Assembly (NCBI RefSeq): GCF_001646655.1
Contig: NZ_LPZN01000003.1
Location: forward strand, 248,001 to 312,000
Origin: Rhodococcus gordoniae
GTDB taxonomy: Bacteria > Actinomycetota > Actinomycetes > Mycobacteriales > Mycobacteriaceae
Length of the DNA stretch: 64,000 bases
Reading direction: 5' to 3'
The notes under the pieces were generated by a model. It was not told the origin of the DNA and made no database searches. It saw only the letters and a list, made by a program, of their open reading frames with translations. Positions within the stretch are counted from its first letter, which is position 1. Each line of letters opens with the position of its first letter. Of this stretch, positions 45,944 to 58,650 are shown in pieces. A program made the position numbers and the translations under genes.

Positions 45944-46723
45944 TCAGGCGTCGCGGCGGTTGACCACCACGAGCGACAGCGCGAATACCAGGAATGCGAA
46001 GGCCGCGAAGTATACGAGCGATCCCCATGGACCCCAATGGAATTCGATTCCCTGACCGATACCCAGGAAGTTGTTCGCGTTGGCGAACGGCAGGAACGGC
46101 TGGATCTCGCGGCCCACGGAACCGAACAGCGCGAACAACGACTCGAGGAGCAGCGGCCACAGCATGAGCAGTGCGATCGTGCCCGCCGACTGCCGCAACA
46201 GGGTGCCCACGCCGACCGCGAGGAAGACGCAGAGGAAAGCGTAGATCGCGGTGCCGTAGACCGCACGCCACGCGGTGTCGCCGCTCAGGACGAGATCACG
46301 TCCCGCGTCGGGACCGGCCAGCACCTTCGCGAAGTAGAAGGCCCCGAACGAGACCGCGACCGTCAACAGTGCGCCCAGCACCCCGATGAGCAGGGCCTTC
46401 ATCGTCAGGAGCAGAGTGCGGTTCGGGGTGGCCTGGAAGGTCGTGCGGATGACCCCGAAGCGGTACTCGCTCGTGACCGACAGCGCCGCGAGGATCATGA
46501 GTACCAGCACGCCGAAGCCGGTGACACCGCTGACCGCGACATCCACGGTCGGATAGAACTGCCCCATCTCGTCGTCCATCCCCACCGACGCGCGGGAGAC
46601 CGAACCGAGGATCGCGGCGAGCCCCAGCCCGAGGGCGACGATGACGACGGTGCACCACAGCGGCGACTGCACCGACGTGAGCTTGATCCGTTCGGCCCGC
46701 AGTGTATCGAGCGCCGTACTCAT
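45944..46723 (-). CDS. ABC-2 type exporter permease
   Basis: 259 residues with six predicted helices and the ABC-2 family feel: LRAERIKLTSVQSPLWC at the N-terminus, SVTSEYRFGVIRTTFQATPNR after helix 2, and a Leu-rich C-terminal half. The gene overlaps the ATPase gene by one nt (TGATG). Substrate unknown. Confidence 0.9.
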   Translation of the reverse strand: MSTALDTLRAERIKLTSVQSPLWCTVVIVALGLGLAAILGSVSRASVGMDDEMGQFYPTVDVAVSGVTGFGVLVLMILAALSVTSEYRFGVIRTTFQATPNRTLLLTMKALLIGVLGALLTVAVSFGAFYFAKVLAGPDAGRDLVLSGDTAWRAVYGTAIYAFLCVFLAVGVGTLLRQSAGTIALLMLWPLLLESLFALFGSVGREIQPFLPFANANNFLGIGQGIEFHWGPWGSLVYFAAFAFLVFALSLVVVNRRDA

Positions 46724-47652
46724 CACAGTCCACCCTTCATGACGTCGTCGACTCCGGATCCGTGGTATTCGACCTCGCCACCGGTGAGTTTCATGAACGC
46801 TTCCTCGAGGGACGCGTGTCGTCCCGCGAGTTCGTGCAGCACGATCGACCGGGCCGCGGCGAGTTCGCCGATCTCCGCCGCCGGAGCTCCCGAGACGTGC
46901 AGGGCGCCGTCGTCCTCCCGGACGGTGTGCCCGCGTTCGGCGAGCGCGGTGCGCAGCTCGCCGAGCTGCGGGCTGCGCACCACCACGAACGAGTCGGACG
47001 CCCGGTCGACGAACTCCTTCACCGAGGTGTCGGCGATGAGCCGGCCACGGCCGATGACGATGAGATGTTCGGCGGTCTGCGCCATCTCGGAGAGAAGGTG
47101 GCTGGACACGAGCACCGTGCGGCCTTCTGCGGCGAGCGCCTGCATGAACCGCCGGATCCATACGATGCCCTCGGGGTCGAGGCCGTTGACCGGTTCGTCG
47201 AACAGCAGCACGCGCGGGTTGCCGAGCAGCGCGGCGGCGAGACCGAGGCGCTGCGACATCCCGAGCGAGAAACCACCGGCACGCTTGCCCGCGACCTCGG
47301 TCAGTCCCACCTGGCGCAACACCTCGTCGACGCGGGAGGCGGGCAGGCCGTTCGACGCGGCCAGCCAGGCGAGATGGGACCGCGCCGATCGGTTGGGATG
47401 CACCCACTTCGCGTCGAGCAGCGCCCCGACGGTCGTGAGCGGCCGCGTCAGCTCCTGGTACGGCTTCCCTTCGATCAGTGCGGTTCCCGAGGTCGGCCGG
47501 TCCAGTCCCAGGATCATGCGCATCGTGGTGGACTTCCCCGCCCCGTTGGGGCCGAGGAAGCCGGTGACGATGCCGGGACGGACCGTGAACGTCAGGTCGT
47601 CGACCGCGGTCGTGGACCCGAAGGTCTTGGTCAAGCCGGTCACTTCGATCAT
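46723..47652 (-). CDS. ABC exporter ATP-binding protein
   Basis: 309 residues. Walker A GPNGAGKST, Q-loop region, signature FSLGMSQRLG, Walker B VLLFDEPVNGLDP and the switch His in VSSHLLSE are present. The C-terminal ~80 residues form the accessory domain usual for DrrA/CcmA-type exporters. ATG at 47652 is preferred; two GTG codons six and nine nt upstream are alternatives. It partners the permease encoded immediately downstream. Confidence 0.92.
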   Translation of the reverse strand: MIEVTGLTKTFGSTTAVDDLTFTVRPGIVTGFLGPNGAGKSTTMRMILGLDRPTSGTALIEGKPYQELTRPLTTVGALLDAKWVHPNRSARSHLAWLAASNGLPASRVDEVLRQVGLTEVAGKRAGGFSLGMSQRLGLAAALLGNPRVLLFDEPVNGLDPEGIVWIRRFMQALAAEGRTVLVSSHLLSEMAQTAEHLIVIGRGRLIADTSVKEFVDRASDSFVVVRSPQLGELRTALAERGHTVREDDGALHVSGAPAAEIGELAAARSIVLHELAGRHASLEEAFMKLTGGEVEYHGSGVDDVMKGGL

Positions 47653-47755
47653 GCGCACCACCCTACGTGCGGGCCCGGCGGGCAGAGCAGGTCAGTCGCC
47701 CGCCGGGTCGACATGCTGTGCACCACGGTGAGATCGGGGAACACGTTGTTTCCGA

Positions 47756-47787
47756 GGTTCCGGGGTTCCGGGGTTCCGGGGTTCCGG
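47756..47787. repeat. Tandem repeat of GGTTCCGG, four copies
   Basis: Four exact 8-bp units in a row, followed by GG and a GC-rich segment. It occupies the gap between the thiG stop and the ABC ATPase start. The unit is palindromic in part (GGTTCC/GGAACC), so it may fold weakly; copy number is likely variable between strains. Confidence 0.9.
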
Positions 47788-47816
47788 GGCCGGGTCCGTC
47801 CCGGCTCCGGTGTCGG

Positions 47817-48806
<990 letters not shown>

Positions 48807-48810
<4 letters not shown>

Positions 48811-49871
48811 CCCACACTCGCTTCCGTAATTCGTCGGGGACAGGCGTATTTCGCATCGGTCAGCGACCGCCCGCCGAGTTCGGCGAGCACCGCGTCGACG
48901 GTGAGGGGCGTGAGCAGCACACCGTTGCGACCGTGCCCGGTCGCGGCGACGACACGATCGGAGACCCGGCCGATCAGCGGCAGGTTGTCGGGCGTCATCG
49001 GGCGCAGGCCCGCGCTCGCCTCGAGCAGCTCGTACTCGCCGAGCGCCGGAAAGATGATCTCGGCATCGGCGATCAGATCGCGCACACCCGCCACCGTGAC
49101 CTGCGTGTCGGACGCCTCGTACTGCGTCGCCCCCACCACGAGACCGTCGTGGCGCGGAACCAGGTAGGCGGGACGCCCGTGGACACTCGCGCGCACGGTG
49201 CGTTGCGGCGGCGGGGTCGCGCCCGGCCGCACCCGCAGGCGCAGGATCTCGCCCTTGACCGGGCGGACCGGAAGGTCCGGCCACAGACGTGCTGAGGCCA
49301 CCCCGGCCGCGAGCACCACCTGGTCGTCCGGCAGGTCGGCCGGGTCGTGCACGGCGGCGTCCGAGAAACGCACTCCGGCGCCGGTCGCCGCGACGCGCAG
49401 GGCGTCGACGAGCGCACGGTTGTCGACCGACGACTCGGTGGGGGCGAGGAGTCCGAGACGGACCTTCGGACCGAGGGACGGCTCGAACTCCCGGATCTCG
49501 GCGCGGGAGAGCAGCCGCATCTCGTGCCCCTGCTCCCCCACCCATTCGGCGACGGTCCGCAGGTCGGCCGCATCGGCCGCATCGAGCGCGACGGTCAGGG
49601 ACGCCTGGGCGGTGAACACATCGACGCCGGTCTCCGTGCGCAGCGCCTCCGCGAAGCCGGGCCAGCGGTCGAGGGAGGCCGCTCCCAGGGACAGGACGTG
49701 GTCTTCACCGGGCCAGCCCTCGGACAGCGGTGCCAGCATTCCTCCGGCCACCCACGAGGCTCCGCTACCAGGATTCGGGTCGTGCACGGTCACGATGTGT
49801 CCCGCGCGGGCCGCGCGCCATGCGATCGACAGCCCGATCACTCCGCCACCCACGACGGCCACAGTTGCCAT
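48807..49871 (-). CDS. thiO: Glycine oxidase ThiO
   Basis: 354 residues. FAD-binding VVGGGVIGLSIAW at the N-terminus, ASWVAGGMLAPLSE, and the C-terminal GHGRNGVLLTP. Oxidises glycine to the imine used by ThiG. First gene of thiO-thiS-thiG, directly downstream of the TPP riboswitch. Confidence 0.94.
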
Positions 49872-49878
49872 TGGTCCA

Positions 49879-49971
49879 CCTCACTCCCTGCGCCGGCATG
49901 ATCCGGGTCAGGTCATAACGGTCGGGGCCGGCAGGCCCCCTCTCAGCCCCGCGATCCCCGGGACTCCCGTG
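49879..49971 (-). promoter_or_regulatory. TPP riboswitch controlling thiOSG
   Basis: On the minus strand the thi-box elements occur in order: CGGGAGTCC, GGGCTGAGAGG, ACCTGACCCGGATCATGCCGG and CGCAGGGAG. The 3' end is only about 7 nt before the thiO ATG, so binding of thiamine pyrophosphate probably blocks translation start. Confidence 0.95.
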
Positions 49972-49993
49972 TCGTCACTTTCGCTCTAGAGGC

Positions 49994-49999
49994 TACCGT
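49994..49999 (+). promoter_or_regulatory. Putative -10 box for leaderless thiE
   Basis: TACCGT lies eight nt before GTG 50007, the spacing expected for a leaderless transcript starting at the GTG. No ribosome site is seen for thiE. Confidence 0.45.
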
Positions 50000-50006
50000 C
50001 TTGTCC

Positions 50007-50696
50007 GTGACCACCTATCGCGGCAACCATCCCGACCCGCGCGGCCGACTCGCCACCGCCCGGCTGTACCTGTGCACCGACGCCCGCCGGGACACCGGCG
50101 ACCTCGCACGGTTCGTCGAGGAGGCCCTCGCCGGTGGGGTCGACATCGTCCAGTTGCGCGACAAGGACTCGGCCGGTGAGAAGAAGTTCGGACGGCTCGA
50201 GGCACGCGACGAACTCGCGGCCCTCGAGATCATCGGCGAGGCGTGTGCACGCCACGGAGCACTCCTCGCCGTCAACGATCGCGCCGACATCGCGCTCGCA
50301 GCGGGCGCCGACATCCTGCATCTCGGTCAGGGCGACCTGCCGGTGCGGCACGCGCGGCAGATCCTCGGCGACGAGATCGTCATCGGCCGGTCGACGTCGA
50401 GCCGGGCGCAGGCCGCGCTCGCCGACATCGAGGAGGGCGTCGACTACTTGGCGTCCGGACCGGTGTGGGACACCCCGACCAAGCCGGGCCGTACCGCGGC
50501 GGGGCTGGAGGTGACGCGCGAGGTCGCGCAGTCGCAGCCGGCACGACCGTGGTTCGCGATCGGCGGCATCGACCTCGAACGGCTCCCCGAGGTGCTCGAC
50601 GCCGGTGCCACGCGGGTCGCGGTGGTCCGGGCGATCACGAAGGCAGACGATCCGCGGGCCGCCGCGGCTGCACTGAAAGCAGCTCTGCCGGTCTGA
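50007..50696 (+). CDS. thiE: Thiamine-phosphate synthase
   Basis: 229 residues. Family segments: [43 protein letters not shown], and [12 protein letters not shown]. Joins thiazole phosphate and HMP-PP. GTG at 50007 is chosen over TTG at 50001 because of the -10-like hexamer. Divergent from thiOSG; it is the last conserved gene before the AT-rich insertion. Confidence 0.93.
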   Translation: MTTYRGNHPDPRGRLATARLYLCTDARRDTGDLARFVEEALAGGVDIVQLRDKDSAGEKKFGRLEARDELAALEIIGEACARHGALLAVNDRADIALAAGADILHLGQGDLPVRHARQILGDEIVIGRSTSSRAQAALADIEEGVDYLASGPVWDTPTKPGRTAAGLEVTREVAQSQPARPWFAIGGIDLERLPEVLDAGATRVAVVRAITKADDPRAAAAALKAALPV

Positions 50697-50719
50697 GGGC
50701 CTTTACCTTAACCTATATC

Positions 50720-50747
50720 ACTTAGATGTTTGTAGCTTCATCTAGGT
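50720..50747. promoter_or_regulatory. Inverted repeat upstream of the HEPN-like gene
   Basis: Nine-bp arms (ACTTAGATG and CATCTAGGT) with one mismatch and a 10-nt spacer, 28 nt before the ATG. Could be an operator for autoregulation or part of a leader hairpin. AT-rich TATATC lies just upstream. Confidence 0.45.
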
Positions 50748-50775
50748 ACATGAAAGGTGGGAATTCGTCTTAGCA

Positions 50776-51291
50776 ATGCCCACATTGACAACTACTGAGC
50801 AACTTCTGCTCAGCATTGCCCTGAGCAACGCCGCGAAAATTCGAGCGCTACCTACGCAATTAGGAAAGAATTTTGACTCCTCTAGGTTGATATCTCAAGT
50901 TATATCAGATCGACTCGAGCTCGCTGGATATCACCTTCGGATAGGAGATCGATTCTTCCAGGATGGAGAATACCGGACATCCATAAGCCGCCATTACTAT
51001 GCTATGTACCACGCTGCTCGAGCAATAGCATTCGCCACCCATAAAGGTGACGATTTTCAGCAGCATTCCATCCTACCAAAGAACCTACCGACCAAATTAC
51101 CACCATCGAACTCATCAGGCCCATGGCAGACCGAACTGACCCGAGCGCGACTTATTCGAAACCAGGCGGACTATGATTTATATCCAGTATCAATAAAAGA
51201 CTGGGAAGGGGACGCTCGCGACATGGCAGCTATTGCACCCCTGTTTGTGGCAGCTTGCTCTGATTTCGCGCTGAACGAAGGACTGATATAA
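50776..51291 (+). CDS. HEPN/UPF0332-like protein of a two-gene cassette
   Basis: 171 residues, all-helical. The stretch YRTSISRHYYAMYHAARAIAF (residues 66-86) and RLIRNQADYDLYP (125-137) match the two core helices of UPF0332/HEPN proteins, in which YYAMFxAAR and R-ADYD are conserved. RHYYAMYH (72-79) gives an R-x6-H spacing within the range reported for HEPN ribonucleases, but its position is not the usual one, so activity is uncertain. Ribosome site weak. Two nt separate it from the ATPase gene, so the two are an operon. Codon use is AT-rich, marking recent acquisition. Confidence 0.72.
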   Translation: MPTLTTTEQLLLSIALSNAAKIRALPTQLGKNFDSSRLISQVISDRLELAGYHLRIGDRFFQDGEYRTSISRHYYAMYHAARAIAFATHKGDDFQQHSILPKNLPTKLPPSNSSGPWQTELTRARLIRNQADYDLYPVSIKDWEGDARDMAAIAPLFVAACSDFALNEGLI

Positions 51292-51293
51292 CC

Positions 51294-52913
51294 ATGCCGA
51301 TGGACGCAGCCTCCGCAATTAAACCCACACTTGAACAGGCCGGCATTGCAGCTCTTGATATACAGCAACGGGAATTCCCTGGGGAATTTTGGGTCATCGT
51401 AACCGTAGATCCCGATTTGGTTGCAGTCGGTCAAAGCCTAGCCGGAGAGTTAGAGACGCGCGTAAAGGCACCTGACGGTTCAACGGTTACTGTACTTTTT
51501 CGAGGATCTCCTCCCACAACTGCCGAAGAACCAGTCTCGATAGCAAGCGGTCGTCTACATGACTCTTCGGTTGATCGACTCATTCAATTACTTGAAGCAC
51601 GATCCAGAACGTCCGACGCGGTGCCCAGCTTGAGCTACATGGAAGATCCACGCGCGAGCTTGAATGCTATCGCGTCACCAAGACACCATTTGATCTATGG
51701 CCGTCGCGGAGTCGGAAAAACAGCACTCCTTCTAGAAGTAAAACGAATCGCGGAGCTAGAAGGACATGTTGCGGTATGGATAAATACTCACACCCTTCGG
51801 AGACTCAGCGCCGAAGCCGCCTTTTCTGTCGTCATTGACAGCGTACTTGAAAATCTAATTCTAAGAATTGGATCCAGCTCGTCAGGAATTATATCCACAC
51901 TCGATGAACTACGCCATAAACTTGTCGACGACACGTCAGAAGACACTGCGGTCAAGTTAATTCCTGACTTAAACCGTACGTTGCGGCGCGTTCTCCGCCC
52001 CGGCCTCCTGAGACTGTACGTATTCCTTGATGACTTCTACCTCTTAGACTCCCAACACCAACCTCGACTACTTGATCATCTCGCCGGAGTATTGCGGGAC
52101 TGTGATGGCTGGATCAAGGTGGCAAGCATCGAACGGTTAACCCGTCCATTCGAGGTCTCTACACGAGTCGGTATAGAGCCTCCCCATGATGCCCTCATCG
52201 TCAATCTAGATGTCACGCTGGAGGATCCCGAATCGACCCAGAAGTTTCTGGAATCCGTGCTGGAGTCCTATCTTTCCACAGCGGGAATTAGGTCAGCTCG
52301 GAGAATTGCAAAGGTCCCTGCCCTTGGACGCCTCGTCTTGGCTTCGGGCGGAGTTCCTCGAGATTACTTGAATCTATTCTCTGCATCGATTTTGGCTGCC
52401 CGAAAGCGGAGCTCCAAAGCGGCCGAAATTGGAAAAGAAGACGTTGCCGCCGCAGCTGGACTATATTCCCAAAGCAAGAAGCGCGATCTTGAGCAGGATG
52501 TTGCAGGTAGAAATTCAGCGGAACTTCTTTCTGCACTTGAAACACTTAAACATCAGATCAAAGATAACGGGTCGACCTACTTTAAAGTGGATCTCTCAAT
52601 GGAGGGCCACCCCGGTTATGAGGTACTCGCAAATCTTGTCGATATGAGGTTCGCCCACCTGGTTCAATCGTCAATATCAGACCCGCATCGGCCAGGAGTC
52701 AAGCACGAAGCTTACGTACTCGCCCTTAGTGAGTACACTGATGTTCGCCTTCACCGCGGACTCGATATTCTTGATATTGAGGATGGTAATTGGCTATGGC
52801 AAAAGACGGGAAAAGCTGGAACGGCAAAGAATCTGACGAGAACCGAATTTCGTGGCAAACTAAGGCAGGCACCAATTCTAAACCTAGATAGGCTTGCGCT
52901 GCACTCCCAATAA
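51294..52913 (+). CDS. P-loop ATPase of unrecognised family, partner of the HEPN-like gene
   Basis: 539 residues. Walker A is GRRGVGKT (136-143) and Walker B YVFLDDF (242-248), followed by DHLAGVLRDCDGWIKVASIERL and a sensor-like ASGGVPRDYLNLFSAS, features of the AAA/STAND-like archaeal-type ATPases. The N-terminal ~115 residues form an alpha/beta region (FWVIVTVDPDLVAVGQ, DGSTVTVLFRG) I cannot assign. The C-terminal ~120 residues look like a winged helix (YEVLANLVDMRFAHLVQ). ATG codons at 51294 or 51300 are both possible. Operon with the HEPN-like gene suggests an ATP-gated effector pair. Confidence 0.75.
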   Translation: MPMDAASAIKPTLEQAGIAALDIQQREFPGEFWVIVTVDPDLVAVGQSLAGELETRVKAPDGSTVTVLFRGSPPTTAEEPVSIASGRLHDSSVDRLIQLLEARSRTSDAVPSLSYMEDPRASLNAIASPRHHLIYGRRGVGKTALLLEVKRIAELEGHVAVWINTHTLRRLSAEAAFSVVIDSVLENLILRIGSSSSGIISTLDELRHKLVDDTSEDTAVKLIPDLNRTLRRVLRPGLLRLYVFLDDFYLLDSQHQPRLLDHLAGVLRDCDGWIKVASIERLTRPFEVSTRVGIEPPHDALIVNLDVTLEDPESTQKFLESVLESYLSTAGIRSARRIAKVPALGRLVLASGGVPRDYLNLFSASILAARKRSSKAAEIGKEDVAAAAGLYSQSKKRDLEQDVAGRNSAELLSALETLKHQIKDNGSTYFKVDLSMEGHPGYEVLANLVDMRFAHLVQSSISDPHRPGVKHEAYVLALSEYTDVRLHRGLDILDIEDGNWLWQKTGKAGTAKNLTRTEFRGKLRQAPILNLDRLALHSQ

Positions 52914-52934
52914 CTGAGCCTGGTCAGGGATGGT

Positions 52935-53831
52935 TTATCTTTCATCAAAAAGCATCGACTTATTCGGCTCCTGGTCGGATAACCACCCGAGTACCGTCGA
53001 AGGGGACACCGCGACGGCACTACTAGGCAGTCGGTTGCGCAGCCCTCGGTCGGCGGTGACCACGACTGTCACGTAGGGATCTATGGCAGTGACGGTCGCC
53101 GCGGCGAGCCGGGCCAGTTCGTCGTCGCCGCTGCCGTCCGCGGTGTGCACCGGGATCCGGACGTCGTCGATCGTCGCGGCGCGGGCGTGGCCTTCGAGGA
53201 CCGCCTCGACGCGGGGCACCCAGCCGAACGACCCGTCGGGAAACTCGACGGTGCGGGGCAGCGCCGCGGCGAGGTCGGCGAGCAGGGCGGCGGTCGCACC
53301 GGGGCGGTCGCGCCACCACCCGGTGGGGCCACCGGCCCCCAGCACGTTCGCCGTGTCGAGCAGCATGCGCACCGGCGCGGTGCGCAGCGACGGCCATGCC
53401 TCGGCGAAGCCGCTGTGCAGCGGCATCGTCTCGACGTCCGGTTCCGGCACCCAGCGCAGTTCGGTGCTCTCCTGGTTGAGGCTGGTCACGAGCGTCTCGG
53501 CGGCATCGGCGACGACGGTGGTGTAGGTCCACCCACCGGCGAGACCGGAGGTGACGCGTTCGGCACGCACCGTCACCGCCTCGACGTCGATACCGGCCTC
53601 TTCGTGCGCTTCCCGCACGGCTGCGTCGACGGTGCTCTCGTGCGAGTCGCGGGCACCACCGGGAAGGGCCCAGGTCCCACCTTGGTGCGACCATGCCGCC
53701 CGATGCTGCAGGAGTACCGCGGGCCGACCGTCCGCCAGCGGAGCGCGCAGCAGCAGGCCTGCGGCGCCGTGCCGTCCCCAGCGCTTCCCGCCGTCCGGGC
53801 CGGCCGCCCAGCCGTCGCCGTCTCCACGCAT
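52935..53831 (-). CDS. NUDIX hydrolase with C-terminal PIN/NYN-like domain; tail altered by insertion
   Basis: 298 residues. The Nudix box is complete (GGARDSHESTVDAAVREAHEEAGI, spread across about 62-86). The position between thiE and glnX matches mutT3 (Rv0413), which is shorter. Residues about 180-285 form a second domain ending TVVVTADRGLRNRL, the pattern of PIN/NYN-like nucleases. The last ~14 codons (SDQEPNKSMLFDER) lie in AT-rich sequence continuous with the cassette, so the native C-terminus was probably lost. Role: clearing oxidised or other nucleoside polyphosphates, plus a possible RNA-processing activity. Confidence 0.82.
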   Translation of the reverse strand: MRGDGDGWAAGPDGGKRWGRHGAAGLLLRAPLADGRPAVLLQHRAAWSHQGGTWALPGGARDSHESTVDAAVREAHEEAGIDVEAVTVRAERVTSGLAGGWTYTTVVADAAETLVTSLNQESTELRWVPEPDVETMPLHSGFAEAWPSLRTAPVRMLLDTANVLGAGGPTGWWRDRPGATAALLADLAAALPRTVEFPDGSFGWVPRVEAVLEGHARAATIDDVRIPVHTADGSGDDELARLAAATVTAIDPYVTVVVTADRGLRNRLPSSAVAVSPSTVLGWLSDQEPNKSMLFDER

Positions 53832-53966
53832 AGCGTCCGCCTCTCCGATCCGCCTCGCCCGGGCCTGTGCCCGGTACCGGATCCCGCCGTCCGTGGACGG
53901 CAACAATACCGCCGGGCTGCTTATATGCTCCCCTCAGACCGCTCGACACGAGGAAGGGAGTGCCCG

Positions 53967-55315
53967 GTGGACGTGCGGATCACCCCTCCTTTCGCTCCCA
54001 TCGGGAGCCACGTGCGCGAGACTGCCGGTACGGACGATCCGGACGCCCGTGTCGATCGCTTCCGCGCCCTGCTGCGATCGACCCCGGTCCGGTTGCTGAT
54101 ACTCGGGGCGGTGCTCACCGTGTTGCTCGTGGCCTCGGCCGTGGTGTCCGCGACCACCGTGTCCGGCCGGCAGGCCACCCACGACCGTCTCCTCATGTCC
54201 GTCGAACCGCTCGCGAGCGCGGCCCAGAATCTCTACAGCGCGCTCTCGGTGGCCGACGCGGCCGCCGTGACGGGGTTCATCTCGGGCGGGCTCGAACCGG
54301 AGGCGGTGCGAAGTCGCTATATCAGGGCCACCGACGAGGCGGCGGAGTATCTCGTCATCGCTGCGACGGGGCTGACGGACGCCGACCGCGAGACGGCGCA
54401 CAACCTCACCGAGATCGGGCGCTTGTTGCCCGTCTACACCGGGCTGATCGAGACGGCCCGCACCAACAATCGCACCGGACATCCGGTCGGTTCCGCCTAT
54501 CTGGGTGAGGCCTCGCATCTGATGCAGACCGAACTGCTCCCGGCCGCACAGGAACTGCACACGCGCGGTGTCGCTGCCGTCGAGGACACCCAGCGCGACG
54601 CGGTACGACCGCCCTGGCTCGCCATCGGACTGCTCCTCGTCACGGTCGCCGCGCTGTGCGCGGCGCACGTCGTAGTGAGCCGCCGCAGTCGTCGCACTTT
54701 GAATCCCGGGCTCATCGTCGCGATCGGCGCGACCGGGGCGCTGCTGGGCTGGCTGCTCGTCGCCGGTCTGGCGTCGTCGAGCGCCACCGAACGCGCCATC
54801 GAGCGGGGCGCGGCACCGCTCGCCGATCTCACCGAGGGACGGATCCTCGCCCAGCAGTCGCGCACCGCCGAAACCCTGCTGATCGCCCGGCGCGACACCA
54901 CCGGCGCGTACGACGACACCTTCGGGACCAACATGTCGCGACTCGGCGACATCCTCGACGTGTACGGACGCGAGTCCGCCCTGGAGGCGGGCGCCGACGC
55001 GGTCACGGCGGCCCGGTCGGCGCACGAAGCCTGGATCAACTCGCACGCACGCATGGTCGACGCACTCGCGCGCGGTGACTACGCGGCTGCCTCGGTCCTC
55101 GCGGTCGGGGCGGGTCCCGGCGAATCCACCGCCCGGTTCGTCGCCCTCGACGAAGCCTTGACGGAAGCGATCGACGGCACCCGCACCGAACTGCGCGACA
55201 ACGAGTTCCGCGCGTCGCGGACCCTCGCCGGCCTCACACCGATGTCGGTGATCCTGCTGACGGTGGCGCTCGTCGGAGTGTGGGTCGGTCTCCGGCCACG
55301 GTTGAAGGAGTACCA

Positions 55316-55319
<4 letters not shown>
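53967..55319 (+). CDS. glnX: GlnX-like membrane sensor of the PknG pathway
   Basis: 450 residues from GTG with AGGAAGGGAG six nt upstream. Four membrane helices: one near residue 45-68, two around 208-265, one near the C-terminus (about 420-440), enclosing two extracytoplasmic helical domains. Counterpart of Rv0412c, which couples the amino-acid-binding lipoprotein GlnH to the kinase PknG. GTGA overlap with glnH. Confidence 0.87.
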
Positions 55320-58644
<3,325 letters not shown>

Positions 58645-58650
58645 CCAGGA

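Larger units (their letters stand above)
50697..52978. mobile_element. AT-richer inserted cassette between thiE and the NUDIX gene
   Basis: From right after the thiE stop to about 52978, base composition drops visibly (many A/T runs, AT-ending codons such as ATA, TTA, AGA) compared with the very high-GC genes on both sides. It carries two co-directional genes. Flanking genes are adjacent neighbours in the reference gene order. No transposase, integrase, tRNA or clear terminal repeats are visible, so the mode of insertion is unknown; the right edge is estimated from the composition shift inside the NUDIX gene. Confidence 0.75.
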
